12,553 nucleotides of DNA from NCBI GenBank assembly GCA_018671635.1, contig JABHHG010000030.1:1-12553 (forward strand), given 5' to 3'. The notes under the pieces are model-generated. The model was given only the letters and a program-made list of their open reading frames with translations. It had not been told where the DNA came from and did not search any database. This document shows, one piece after another, positions 1-6,011 of this stretch. Numbering within the stretch: position 1 is the stretch's first letter; each line of letters begins with the position of its first letter. The stretch is from Fidelibacterota bacterium (GTDB lineage: Bacteria > Fidelibacterota > Marinisomatia > SCGC-AAA003-L08 > D37C17). The position numbers and the translations under genes were made by a program.

Positions 1-179
1 ATACCGTCAGATGCTGAACGTCCTGCTTTTTTTTGAGCCTTGGCCACACCTGCTTTACGCAGAACGTCCATGGCCTTTTTAATGTCATTTCCAGCTTCAT
101 CCAAGGCACGTTTGCAATCCATCATGCCTGCACCAGAAATTTCACGTAATTCTTTTACTGCGGATGCACTTGCAGCCAT
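1..179 (-). CDS. tsf: Elongation factor Ts, N-terminal part (cut by window edge)
   Basis: EF-Ts is the cytoplasmic guanine-nucleotide exchange factor that regenerates EF-Tu-GTP. Only the first 59 residues are in the window; the gene runs off position 1. The translation from the ATG at 179-177 reads MAASASAVKELREISGAGMM and continues DCKRALDEAGNDIKKAMDVL, the conserved N-terminal UBA-like EF-Tu-binding module of the family, followed by the typical basic K/A/G linker. The core and dimerisation domains are not visible. The start lies 2 bp after the rpsB stop and has a GGAG ribosome-binding site inside the end of rpsB, so the two are cotranscribed, as in most bacteria. Identification from the N-terminal signature is secure; integrity of the rest cannot be judged. 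Confidence 0.96.
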   Translation of the reverse strand, partial: MAASASAVKELREISGAGMMDCKRALDEAGNDIKKAMDVLRKAGVAKAQKKAGRSASDG

Positions 180-181
180 AA

Positions 182-985
182 TTATTTTTGCTCCACATTA
201 GATTCTTCAACAACCACTTCAGCTACTTCTTCAACAACTTCAGTTGAATCTAATGCAGATGCTGTTTCCACTTCAGCAGTCGGTACTTCAGCTACTTCTT
301 CAACAGAACCGCCCTGTGCTTCAATAGCACAGTTCGCAATATAATCAACAATAATACCAATTGATTTCATTGAGTCATCATTACCTGGGATTGGAAAATC
401 AATATTTGTAGGATCAGTATTACTATCAACAATACCCATTACTGGAATACCCAAAGTTTTGGCTTCCGCAATGGCAATCTTCTCACAAATACCATCAACA
501 AAAAATATTGCTGAAGGTAAATGCTTCATATCTTTAATACCACGATGAAGATCGGCAAGCTTAATTCGCTCACGTGCAAGCATACCCAATTCTTTTTTTG
601 TGAGATTTTCATAAATTGGAGAAGATTCCTTTTCCAATAATGAAAGTCGTTTAATACTTCTCTTAATTGTAGCATAATTAGTGAGTGTTCCACCCAACCA
701 ACGTTCCACAATATAATACATCCCGCAACGATCAGATGCTTGCTGAACTACATCTTTCGCTTGTTTTTTAGTACCCACAAATAAAATGTGTCCACCTTCA
801 TGTACAATACGCGTCACTTCTTTACCTGCACGATTTAATGCTTTACTTGTTTCCTTAAGATCAATGATATGAATACCATTTTTCTTTGTTGCCAAGAAAG
901 GTTTAAAGTTAGGATTCCAACGACTGGTAGGGTGTCCAAAATGTGTTCCTGCTTTTAGCAGATCATCAATTTCAATATGATTCAT
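182..985 (-). CDS. rpsB: 30S ribosomal protein S2
   Basis: S2 binds late to the small subunit near the platform and helps bring in S1. The 267-residue product begins MNHIEIDDLLKAGTHFGHPT and carries the family hallmarks: the GTHFGH segment, the KPFLATKKNGIHIIDL stretch, GGHILFVGTKKQAKD, RWLGGTLTN and a PVMGIVDSNTDP segment. The conserved body ends near residue 225 (CAIEAQGG). The last 40 or so residues are a Glu/Val-rich acidic tail that contains a duplicated VEEVAEV unit, as seen in many S2 proteins with extended tails. A GAGG ribosome-binding site lies 4 bp before the ATG. It is the third gene of rplM-rpsI-rpsB-tsf, 18 bp after rpsI and 2 bp before tsf. Confidence 0.98.
   Translation of the reverse strand: MNHIEIDDLLKAGTHFGHPTSRWNPNFKPFLATKKNGIHIIDLKETSKALNRAGKEVTRIVHEGGHILFVGTKKQAKDVVQQASDRCGMYYIVERWLGGTLTNYATIKRSIKRLSLLEKESSPIYENLTKKELGMLARERIKLADLHRGIKDMKHLPSAIFFVDGICEKIAIAEAKTLGIPVMGIVDSNTDPTNIDFPIPGNDDSMKSIGIIVDYIANCAIEAQGGSVEEVAEVPTAEVETASALDSTEVVEEVAEVVVEESNVEQK
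216..305. repeat. Direct repeat inside the rpsB tail
   Basis: An identical 21-bp stretch occurs at 216-236 and 285-305, 69 bp (23 codons) apart and in frame. It encodes the repeated VEEVAEV segment of the acidic S2 tail. This looks like an internal duplication or slippage product within a low-complexity C-terminal extension. It is not a mobile repeat: nothing similar was noticed elsewhere in the window. Confidence 0.85.
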
Positions 986-1003
986 AAAACCTCTATATAA
1001 ATT

Positions 1004-1405
1004 TTAACGTTTAGAGAACTGGAAGTTCTTACGAGCACCGGGCTGACCACATTTTTTACGCTCAACTTCACGTGAATCACGGGTTAACATTCCTGCTTTT
1101 TTCAATTGTGGGCGTAGTTCTGTGTCAATTTTTTCAAGTACGCGTGCAATACCATGTCGAATGGCACCAGCTTGTCCTGATAAGCCACCACCATCAACAT
1201 TAACATCGATATCGTATTGACCACCTAGACCAACCAATTCCAATGGTTGCTTTAATACCATTTTTGAAGTATCACGTCCAAAATATTCTTCTAATGGGCG
1301 CCTATTTACAACAATAGCACCCTTACCTTTTGTAAACCGAACACGTGCAACAGAAGATTTTCTTCTACCCGTTGCTATCCATGTTTCACTTGCTTTCTTT
1401 GGCAT
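1004..1405 (-). CDS. rpsI: 30S ribosomal protein S9
   Basis: S9 sits in the head of the small subunit; its C-terminal tail reaches the P-site tRNA anticodon stem. The 133-residue product contains the family signature segments: TGRRKSSVARVR near residue 12, the GGGLSGQAGAIRHGIARVL block in the middle, and a basic C-terminus ending FQFSKR, whose terminal Lys-Arg is the tRNA-contacting end. Length is normal for the family. The start ATG is preceded by AAGGG with 6-bp spacing. It lies 14 bp after rplM and 18 bp before rpsB, as part of one operon. Confidence 0.98.
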   Translation of the reverse strand: MPKKASETWIATGRRKSSVARVRFTKGKGAIVVNRRPLEEYFGRDTSKMVLKQPLELVGLGGQYDIDVNVDGGGLSGQAGAIRHGIARVLEKIDTELRPQLKKAGMLTRDSREVERKKCGQPGARKNFQFSKR

Positions 1406-1419
1406 TTATATCCCTTAGA

Positions 1420-1848
1420 TTATAATTGAATTGTTTGAGGCTTTTGAGCAGCATGTGGATGCTCAGTGCCTGAATATACTTTAAGATGTGTATTAAGTTG
1501 ACGGCCCAATCTATTATGAGGCAACATTCCTTTTACAGCATTCGTAATAATTCTATCAGGATGCTCTAATCTCATGCGCTTTAAACTGGCTTCTTTTTGA
1601 CCACCAGGAAACCCTGTGTGATGCCAGTATTTCTTATCTTCTTCTTTGTTACCCGTTACTTTTACTTTTTCAGCATTGATAACTACAACAAAGTCACCCA
1701 TATCCATATGGGGAGTAAAAGCAGGCTTAGCCTTGCCTCTAATAATTTGGGCAATTTTACTTGCTAAACGGCCTAAAGTTTGGCCCTCAGCATCAACAAT
1801 ATACCAATCACGTGTAATTTCATTTAGTTTAATAGAAGTCGTTTCCAT
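1420..1848 (-). CDS. rplM: 50S ribosomal protein L13
   Basis: L13 is an early-assembly protein of the large subunit that binds 23S rRNA. The 142-residue product has the standard architecture and length: WYIVDAEGQTLGRLASKIA at the start, IRGKAKPAFTPHMDMGDFVV with the MGD motif, the YWHHTGFPGG loop, AVKGMLPHNRLGRQ and a late LKVYSGTEHPHAAQ segment. It is the first gene of the ribosomal operon rplM-rpsI-rpsB-tsf. A ribosome-binding site (AAAGG, 7 bp before ATG) and a good sigma70-like promoter lie upstream, so the operon can be transcribed independently of the pyr genes just upstream of it. Confidence 0.98.
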   Translation of the reverse strand: METTSIKLNEITRDWYIVDAEGQTLGRLASKIAQIIRGKAKPAFTPHMDMGDFVVVINAEKVKVTGNKEEDKKYWHHTGFPGGQKEASLKRMRLEHPDRIITNAVKGMLPHNRLGRQLNTHLKVYSGTEHPHAAQKPQTIQL

Positions 1849-1886
1849 TAAAAACCTTTATATAGTCGTTTAAATACAATAAATCA

Positions 1887-1898
1887 CTGTATATACAG
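1887..1898 (-). promoter_or_regulatory. Palindrome in the rplM 5' leader
   Basis: CTGTATATACAG is a perfect 12-bp palindrome placed just downstream of the predicted rplM promoter, about 40 bp before the start codon. It could be a small RNA stem, an operator or chance in AT-rich DNA. In some bacteria L13 regulates its own operon through the leader; linking that to this palindrome is speculation. Confidence 0.3.
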
Positions 1899-1904
1899 CC
1901 TGCA

Positions 1905-1934
1905 AATTTAGAGGGGTTTTCGTTGTTATGTCAA
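1905..1934 (-). promoter_or_regulatory. Predicted sigma70-type promoter for rplM-rpsI-rpsB-tsf
   Basis: On the minus strand TTGACA (1934-1929) is followed after 18 bp by TAAATT (1910-1905). The -35 box is a perfect consensus match. The element starts only 21 bp after the pyrC stop and predicts a leader of about 50 nt before the rplM ATG. No terminator hairpin is visible between pyrC and this promoter. Confidence 0.7.
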
Positions 1935-1955
1935 GGATTAATCAGTGAATTTTTA

Positions 1956-3248
1956 TTAATCTAACTTACCGAAGGCATAATCACCACATATTGTCATTAT
2001 GACTTCACCTTTAAATGTCATTCCTAGCATGGGTGAGTTTTTTGATTTTGAATATATATGCGCTGTTGACATTTCCCAATTTGATGCCTCATCAACAATA
2101 GTTATCTCCGCAGGCGTACCCACCTCAAATGCATTTATTTCCCATTCCAATACAGATGCAGGTCCAGCCGTCAACCAACCGATAACATCTTCAACAGAGA
2201 ACCCTTCACCCTGCAATGTAGTGTTTGATAATGCAAATGCAGACTCTAAACCAATCATTCCGCATGGCGAATGCTTCATATCTTTTTCTTTATCTTCTAT
2301 GGTGTGAGGTGCATGGTCTGTTGCAATACATGTGATGACATTATCATTCAATCCTTGAATTAAGGCTTTACAGTCGACATCCGTTCTGAGTGGAGGTGCA
2401 ACTTTTGCATTCGTATCAAAATCAATTAAACTATTTTCTGTTAACCCTAAGTGATGCGGGGTCACTTCAGCCGTAACATTCACACCTTTTGCTTTATATT
2501 GTCGGATAATATCAACTGATTTTTTTGTAGAAACATGGGGAATATGAATCCGACCATCCACAAATTCAGCGATTTCTAAATCCCGAAATACCATAACAGA
2601 TTCTGATATATCTGGATTTCCATCTAATCCCAAACGAGTCGACAATGGACTTTCATTCATTAAACCTTCATTTCGCAAGGGAACATCCTCTGCATGATTA
2701 ATTACAGGCACTCCATACATGCTACTATACTCTAATGCGAGTCGAAGTACATGCCCATTCTCAACTGGCAGGCCATCATCGGATAATGCTACCGCACCTT
2801 CTTTAATCATTTCACCATACTCAGCTATCTCATTGCCTTTTTGACCAATAGTAATAGCGCCGATGGGGTAAATCTGAATAGGAACACTCTCCGCTTTATC
2901 TTTGATAAATCGAATTGCTTCAGGTGTATCTAATGGTGGGTCAGTATTAGGCATAACGCAAACACGTGTGAATCCGCCTGCCATTGCGGACATTGCACCT
3001 GTCTCCAGAGTTTCTTTATCTTCTCGCCCAGGAACACGAAAGTGTGCATGAAGGTCAATAAATCCTGACGTAATTATTTTACCTGTACAATCAATTTGTT
3101 GTGCATCTGATATATCAATATTTCCAACGGCTATTACTATGCCGTCTTCAAGCAAGATGCTTCCATCAATATTTACTTTTTTAAATGGATCATAAATAGT
3201 ACCATTTACTAATGCCCATTTTCCTGATAAAATTTTATTTTTTCTCAT
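1956..3248 (-). CDS. pyrC: Dihydroorotase (class I, zinc amidohydrolase)
   Basis: Dihydroorotase closes carbamoyl-aspartate to dihydroorotate, step three of de novo pyrimidine synthesis, in the cytoplasm. The 430-residue product is of the long class I type. All expected metal and catalytic residues are visible: H67 and H69 in DLHAH, D158 in LSDDG, H185 in NHAED, H238 in IPHVST, and D311 in ATDHAPH. The substrate loop after the first motif reads FRVPGRED instead of the commoner LREPG form, a modest variation. The start ATG lies inside the end of pyrB (14-bp overlap) behind a GAGGGG ribosome-binding site, suggesting translational coupling. It is the last gene of pyrR-pyrB-pyrC. All ligands are present, so an active enzyme is expected. 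Confidence 0.96.
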   Translation of the reverse strand: MRKNKILSGKWALVNGTIYDPFKKVNIDGSILLEDGIVIAVGNIDISDAQQIDCTGKIITSGFIDLHAHFRVPGREDKETLETGAMSAMAGGFTRVCVMPNTDPPLDTPEAIRFIKDKAESVPIQIYPIGAITIGQKGNEIAEYGEMIKEGAVALSDDGLPVENGHVLRLALEYSSMYGVPVINHAEDVPLRNEGLMNESPLSTRLGLDGNPDISESVMVFRDLEIAEFVDGRIHIPHVSTKKSVDIIRQYKAKGVNVTAEVTPHHLGLTENSLIDFDTNAKVAPPLRTDVDCKALIQGLNDNVITCIATDHAPHTIEDKEKDMKHSPCGMIGLESAFALSNTTLQGEGFSVEDVIGWLTAGPASVLEWEINAFEVGTPAEITIVDEASNWEMSTAHIYSKSKNSPMLGMTFKGEVIMTICGDYAFGKLD

Positions 3249-4182
3249 CTTTCCCCTCTTCTTCAGGACCCAATAATGAATATAATATACTCATACGAAC
3301 AGCCACACCATTCAAAACCTGATCAAGAATAATGGCTTGATCGCCATCGGCCACAGAGCTGTCAATTTCTACACCTCTATTCATTGGGCCAGGATGCATA
3401 ATCACAATTTCTTTTTTATGTCTATTCAATCGCTCTTGCGTAATACCAAAGAAATCTCGATACTCACGCACTGATGGAATAAGCCCCACTCCCATTCGCT
3501 CTCGTTGAATTCTTAAAATATTCAATACATCTGCCCATTCTACAACTTCATCCACATCATGACTTACAGATACGCCTAATTCTTTAATCCCAATTGGAAT
3601 CAAATGTGGTGGGCCACAAAGGGTAACTTCTGCACCCATCGTTATAAGTCCATGTATGTTTGAAAGGGCAACGCGACTATGAGAAATATCACCAATGATG
3701 GCAACTTTTAGGCCTTTTAAGTATCCAAATTTTTCGTAGAGACTCATCATGTCCAGCATGGCCTGTGTTGGATGCTCATGTTTCCCGTCTCCTGCATTTA
3801 TTACAATTGCATCCACATACTTTGTTAATTGAAGGCATGAACCGGGAACGGGATGTCTCATCACGACGCAATCCATTTTCATAGCATGTATGTTTTGAAT
3901 TGTATCCTTAAAACTTTCACCTTTATTCAAACTGGATGACGATGCAGAAAAATTGGTCACATCAGCAGACAATCGTTTTTCAGCCAATTCAAAAGACATG
4001 CGAGTACGTGTAGAATTTTCGAAAAAGAGATTAACCACATTCTTACCCGTTAAAGAGGGTACTTTTTTAATTGGACGGTCTAAGACTTCTTTAAACATGA
4101 GTCCAGTATCAATAAGATGTTGGATGTCTTCTTTCGGAGCACCTTCTAATTTTATAAAATGTTTTGTACTTAATACGCCCAT
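3235..4182 (-). CDS. pyrB: Aspartate carbamoyltransferase catalytic subunit
   Basis: ATCase condenses carbamoyl phosphate with aspartate, the committed step of pyrimidine synthesis. I place the start at the ATG at 4182-4180 (MGVLSTKHFIKLEGA), giving 315 residues, the family's usual size. A GGAG box sits 6 bp upstream of it, whereas the upstream in-frame ATGs lie inside pyrR and lack a ribosome-binding site. Visible motifs are the carbamoyl-phosphate loop ENSTRTR (about residues 55-61), the SSxLNKGES loop (about 82-90), HPTQ (137-140), GDISHSR, and a late HPGPMNRGVEI segment. The start is 1 bp after the pyrR stop, and the gene overlaps pyrC by 14 bp. No pyrI regulatory-chain gene is present, so control is probably at the RNA level through PyrR. 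Confidence 0.96.
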   Translation of the reverse strand: MGVLSTKHFIKLEGAPKEDIQHLIDTGLMFKEVLDRPIKKVPSLTGKNVVNLFFENSTRTRMSFELAEKRLSADVTNFSASSSSLNKGESFKDTIQNIHAMKMDCVVMRHPVPGSCLQLTKYVDAIVINAGDGKHEHPTQAMLDMMSLYEKFGYLKGLKVAIIGDISHSRVALSNIHGLITMGAEVTLCGPPHLIPIGIKELGVSVSHDVDEVVEWADVLNILRIQRERMGVGLIPSVREYRDFFGITQERLNRHKKEIVIMHPGPMNRGVEIDSSVADGDQAIILDQVLNGVAVRMSILYSLLGPEEEGKDEKK

Positions 4183-4183
4183 T

Positions 4184-4729
4184 CTATTCTCCATATTCCA
4201 TGAGGAGGACTGCATCCTCTCCATCTACCTCATTCACATGAACATGGATATGCTCATTTAATGATGTTGGATAATTTTTACCTACATAGTCTGCCTTAAT
4301 AGGCAATTCACGATGTCCACGATCTACCAATACTGCAAGCTGAACGGATGCGGGCCGACCAAAAGAAAACAGGTCATCCATGGCTGCACGAATAGTTCTA
4401 CCCGAGTACAAAACATCATCAACTAAAACCACGTCTTTACCATCCACCTCAAAAAGAATACTTGATGAGCCAATTTTAGGTGAGCCTAAATTTGTTCTAA
4501 AATCATCACGATAAAAAGTCACATCAATTGTGCCTTGAGAAATAGTTTCACCAGAGATTTCTTGAATATGCCCTACCACTCGGTGGGCTAATATTTCTCC
4601 ACGTGTACGAATTCCCACAATAGCGATATTACTTAAATCAGTATTGTTCTCAATAATCTCATGAGCCAGTCTTACTAATTTTCGCGCAATATCCTTTTCT
4701 TGTAAAAGGGTTGCCTTAACTGTTTTCAT
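4184..4729 (-). CDS. pyrR: PyrR: pyr operon RNA-binding regulator / uracil phosphoribosyltransferase
   Basis: PyrR is a phosphoribosyltransferase-fold protein. In Bacillus it binds pyr leader RNA when UMP is high and causes termination; many members also convert uracil and PRPP to UMP. The 181-residue product has the type I PRT PRPP loop VVLVDDVLYSGRT (about 100-112), the YRDD segment (73-76) and ELPIKADYVGKNYPTS (141-156), all very close to PyrR proper rather than to plain Upp. The ATG at 4729-4727 has AAGG 6 bp upstream. It heads the pyrR-pyrB-pyrC operon. The leader in front of it holds a hairpin with the PyrR recognition core and a terminator, so autogenous control of the operon by UMP is likely. 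Confidence 0.95.
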   Translation of the reverse strand: MKTVKATLLQEKDIARKLVRLAHEIIENNTDLSNIAIVGIRTRGEILAHRVVGHIQEISGETISQGTIDVTFYRDDFRTNLGSPKIGSSSILFEVDGKDVVLVDDVLYSGRTIRAAMDDLFSFGRPASVQLAVLVDRGHRELPIKADYVGKNYPTSLNEHIHVHVNEVDGEDAVLLMEYGE

Positions 4730-4749
4730 TTTTGACCTTATTTGTTACC

Positions 4750-4815
4750 GGGTAAGAAAAACGCTCCATTAGGAGCGCGAGGATAAAAGTTCAATATGTT
4801 GTGATACTCTTACCC
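4750..4815 (-). other. Alternative long-range pairing in the pyr leader
   Basis: In the minus-strand RNA, GGGUAAGA (4815-4808) is perfectly complementary to UCUUACCC (4757-4750). The first arm shares GGGU with the base of the PyrR-type hairpin, so the two structures are mutually exclusive. The second arm lies right after the terminator U-tract, so the pairing would enclose the terminator rather than break it. Its role is unknown; it could stabilise readthrough RNA or influence translation of pyrR. Confidence 0.4.
4756..4777 (-). terminator. Intrinsic terminator in the pyrR leader (attenuator)
   Basis: On the minus strand CGCTCC-TAAT-GGAGCG forms a 6-bp GC-rich stem with a 4-nt loop and is followed at once by TTTTTC. 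It lies about 30 bp upstream of the pyrR start and downstream of the predicted promoter, so it terminates nothing but the leader. That is the arrangement of a transcription attenuator. There is no T-run on the plus strand, so it does not serve the divergent gene. Confidence 0.8.
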
Positions 4816-4846
4816 TTTACTACCTCCCGGGTAGATTTAAAGGGGT
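4812..4846 (-). promoter_or_regulatory. PyrR-type RNA-binding hairpin in the pyr leader
   Basis: The minus-strand RNA forms a two-part hairpin. The lower stem is ACCC(C)UUUA with UAAAGGGU (8 bp, one bulged C), there is a 3-nt AAU bulge on the 5' side, and the upper stem is CUACC/GGUAG closing a CGGGA loop. The apex contains CCCGGGAGG (4831-4823), matching the CCNGNGAGG core of the Bacillus PyrR recognition consensus. The flanking stem bases differ from the Bacillus consensus but still pair. The pairing register at the apex is not identical to Bacillus (5-nt rather than 6-nt loop if all pairs form). Position between promoter and terminator supports the call. Confidence 0.7.
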
Positions 4847-4876
4847 TATGATGGGTGAAATTTACGAATCATTTTT

Positions 4877-4906
4877 TGTATATCACTAATAGAAACTCAA
4901 CAACAA
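4877..4906 (-). promoter_or_regulatory. Candidate promoter of the pyr operon
   Basis: On the minus strand TTGTTG (4906-4901) is followed after 18 bp by TATACA (4882-4877). Transcription would start near 4871, giving a leader of about 140 nt that contains the PyrR-type hairpin and then the terminator before pyrR. The boxes are only moderate matches. The region lies just upstream of the divergent permease gene, so the intergenic space is shared. Confidence 0.45.
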
Positions 4907-4923
4907 AGTATGTAATTTATACA

Positions 4924-6009
4924 ATGCTCAAACTCATGGATTTCTATATTCTCAAGCAATTCATTTCTAAATTAGTGGCAACTACCATAGCATTTATTGT
5001 GATTTTTATTGTTGTGGATATTATTGATCATCTGGATAAATTCATAGATGCATCTATGCCAGCGGTAGCAATTTTAAAATATTATATTTATACCATCCCC
5101 TGGTTTGTGAGTATTGGGTTTCCTATGGCCATGCTGCTGTCCACCGTTTTCACTTTAAGTATTTTGCAAAAAAATAGTGAACTCACTGCCATAAAAGCAT
5201 CGGGCGTAGGATTTAGACGCATTGCCACACCACTACTTATTATGGGATTCATATTCAGTCTTCTGTCATTCGGATTTGATAATTACGTGGTTACCAAACA
5301 TTATCAAAAACGATTATTGTTGGAAGAAGAACATGGCATCAGAAAATCTCGAACGAAAAATGCAAAAAAGCGAAATATTTACCGACAATTGGATGCCAAC
5401 ACCATTCTCTCCATCAAACGATTTCAATTCAATAATAAAATGGCCTATGGAATTTCTATTCAAAAGTTTGACGGTCAATCCCTTACCTATCGATTAGACT
5501 CTCCTAAGATGCAATGGAATGATAAAGAACATTCATGGATAATCCCTAATTACACTATTCGGCAATGGAATAATGGACAATTAGAATTTTCTACACATAA
5601 TCAAGATAGCACTATGTATTCAGAAATTACTCCCATTGATCTAACACGAGAAACAGGGAAACCAGAAGAAATGGATTATAAAAATCTTGCAGAGTTTGTT
5701 GAGAAATTACAACGGAATGGAATCTATGAACCACGGTGGGCAGTAAATTTGCATTTTAAAACTGCCTTGGCAGGCACATCCTTCCTCATGGTTTTATTTG
5801 GGCTTTCATTAGCTATTCGTAAACCGCGTAGCAGTTTAGCTATTGGAGTGGGAATGAGCATTGGTGTAATATTTTTGTATTATGCTGTGCTTAAATTTGG
5901 ACAAACTTTGGGCTACAAAGGGGTGCTGGATCCTTTCATTTCGGTATGGGGTCCCAATTTTATATTCTTCTTAATTGGAAGTTATTTATTTTCCCGAACT
6001 AAAACCTAA
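4924..6009 (+). CDS. lptG: LptF/LptG-family lipopolysaccharide export permease (YjgP/YjgQ)
   Basis: This is an inner-membrane subunit of the LptB2FG ABC transporter, which extracts lipopolysaccharide for transport to the outer membrane. The 361-residue product starts MLKLMDFYILKQFISK, the usual family N-terminus just before TM1. The layout is typical: three N-terminal membrane segments (about residues 15-35, 55-80 and 98-120), a polar periplasmic beta-rich domain (about 125-270) and three C-terminal membrane segments. NSELTAIKASGV after the second TM is the conserved coupling-helix region that contacts LptB. The start is uncertain. An open frame extends to a GTG at 4855, but that extension is atypical, and neither the ATG at 4924 nor the one at 4936 has a clear ribosome-binding site. 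LptF and LptG are paralogues; LptG is the better guess. It is the only plus-strand gene here. Confidence 0.88.
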   Translation: MLKLMDFYILKQFISKLVATTIAFIVIFIVVDIIDHLDKFIDASMPAVAILKYYIYTIPWFVSIGFPMAMLLSTVFTLSILQKNSELTAIKASGVGFRRIATPLLIMGFIFSLLSFGFDNYVVTKHYQKRLLLEEEHGIRKSRTKNAKKRNIYRQLDANTILSIKRFQFNNKMAYGISIQKFDGQSLTYRLDSPKMQWNDKEHSWIIPNYTIRQWNNGQLEFSTHNQDSTMYSEITPIDLTRETGKPEEMDYKNLAEFVEKLQRNGIYEPRWAVNLHFKTALAGTSFLMVLFGLSLAIRKPRSSLAIGVGMSIGVIFLYYAVLKFGQTLGYKGVLDPFISVWGPNFIFFLIGSYLFSRTKT

Positions 6010-6011
6010 TT

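Noticed and set aside
1646..1873. Plus-strand open frames opposite rplM and opposite pyrC, pyrB, purU and comEC.
   Set aside because: They are antisense to well-conserved genes and encode nothing recognisable.
4183..4224. Longer pyrB start with 14 extra residues.
   Set aside because: It lies within the end of pyrR, has no ribosome-binding site and exceeds the family length; the ATG at 4182 has GGAG at good spacing.
4848..4889. Short plus-strand reading frame of 13 codons starting ATGATG behind an AAAGGGG sequence.
   Set aside because: The apparent ribosome-binding site is the complement of the PyrR-type hairpin's lower stem, spacing to the first ATG is too short, and the peptide is not recognisable.
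4855..4923. GTG at 4855 as start of the LptF/G permease, adding 23 residues.
   Set aside because: The extra residues precede the usual family N-terminus (MLKLMDFYILKQF) and overlap the region needed for the divergent pyr promoter; the ATG at 4924 fits the family better.
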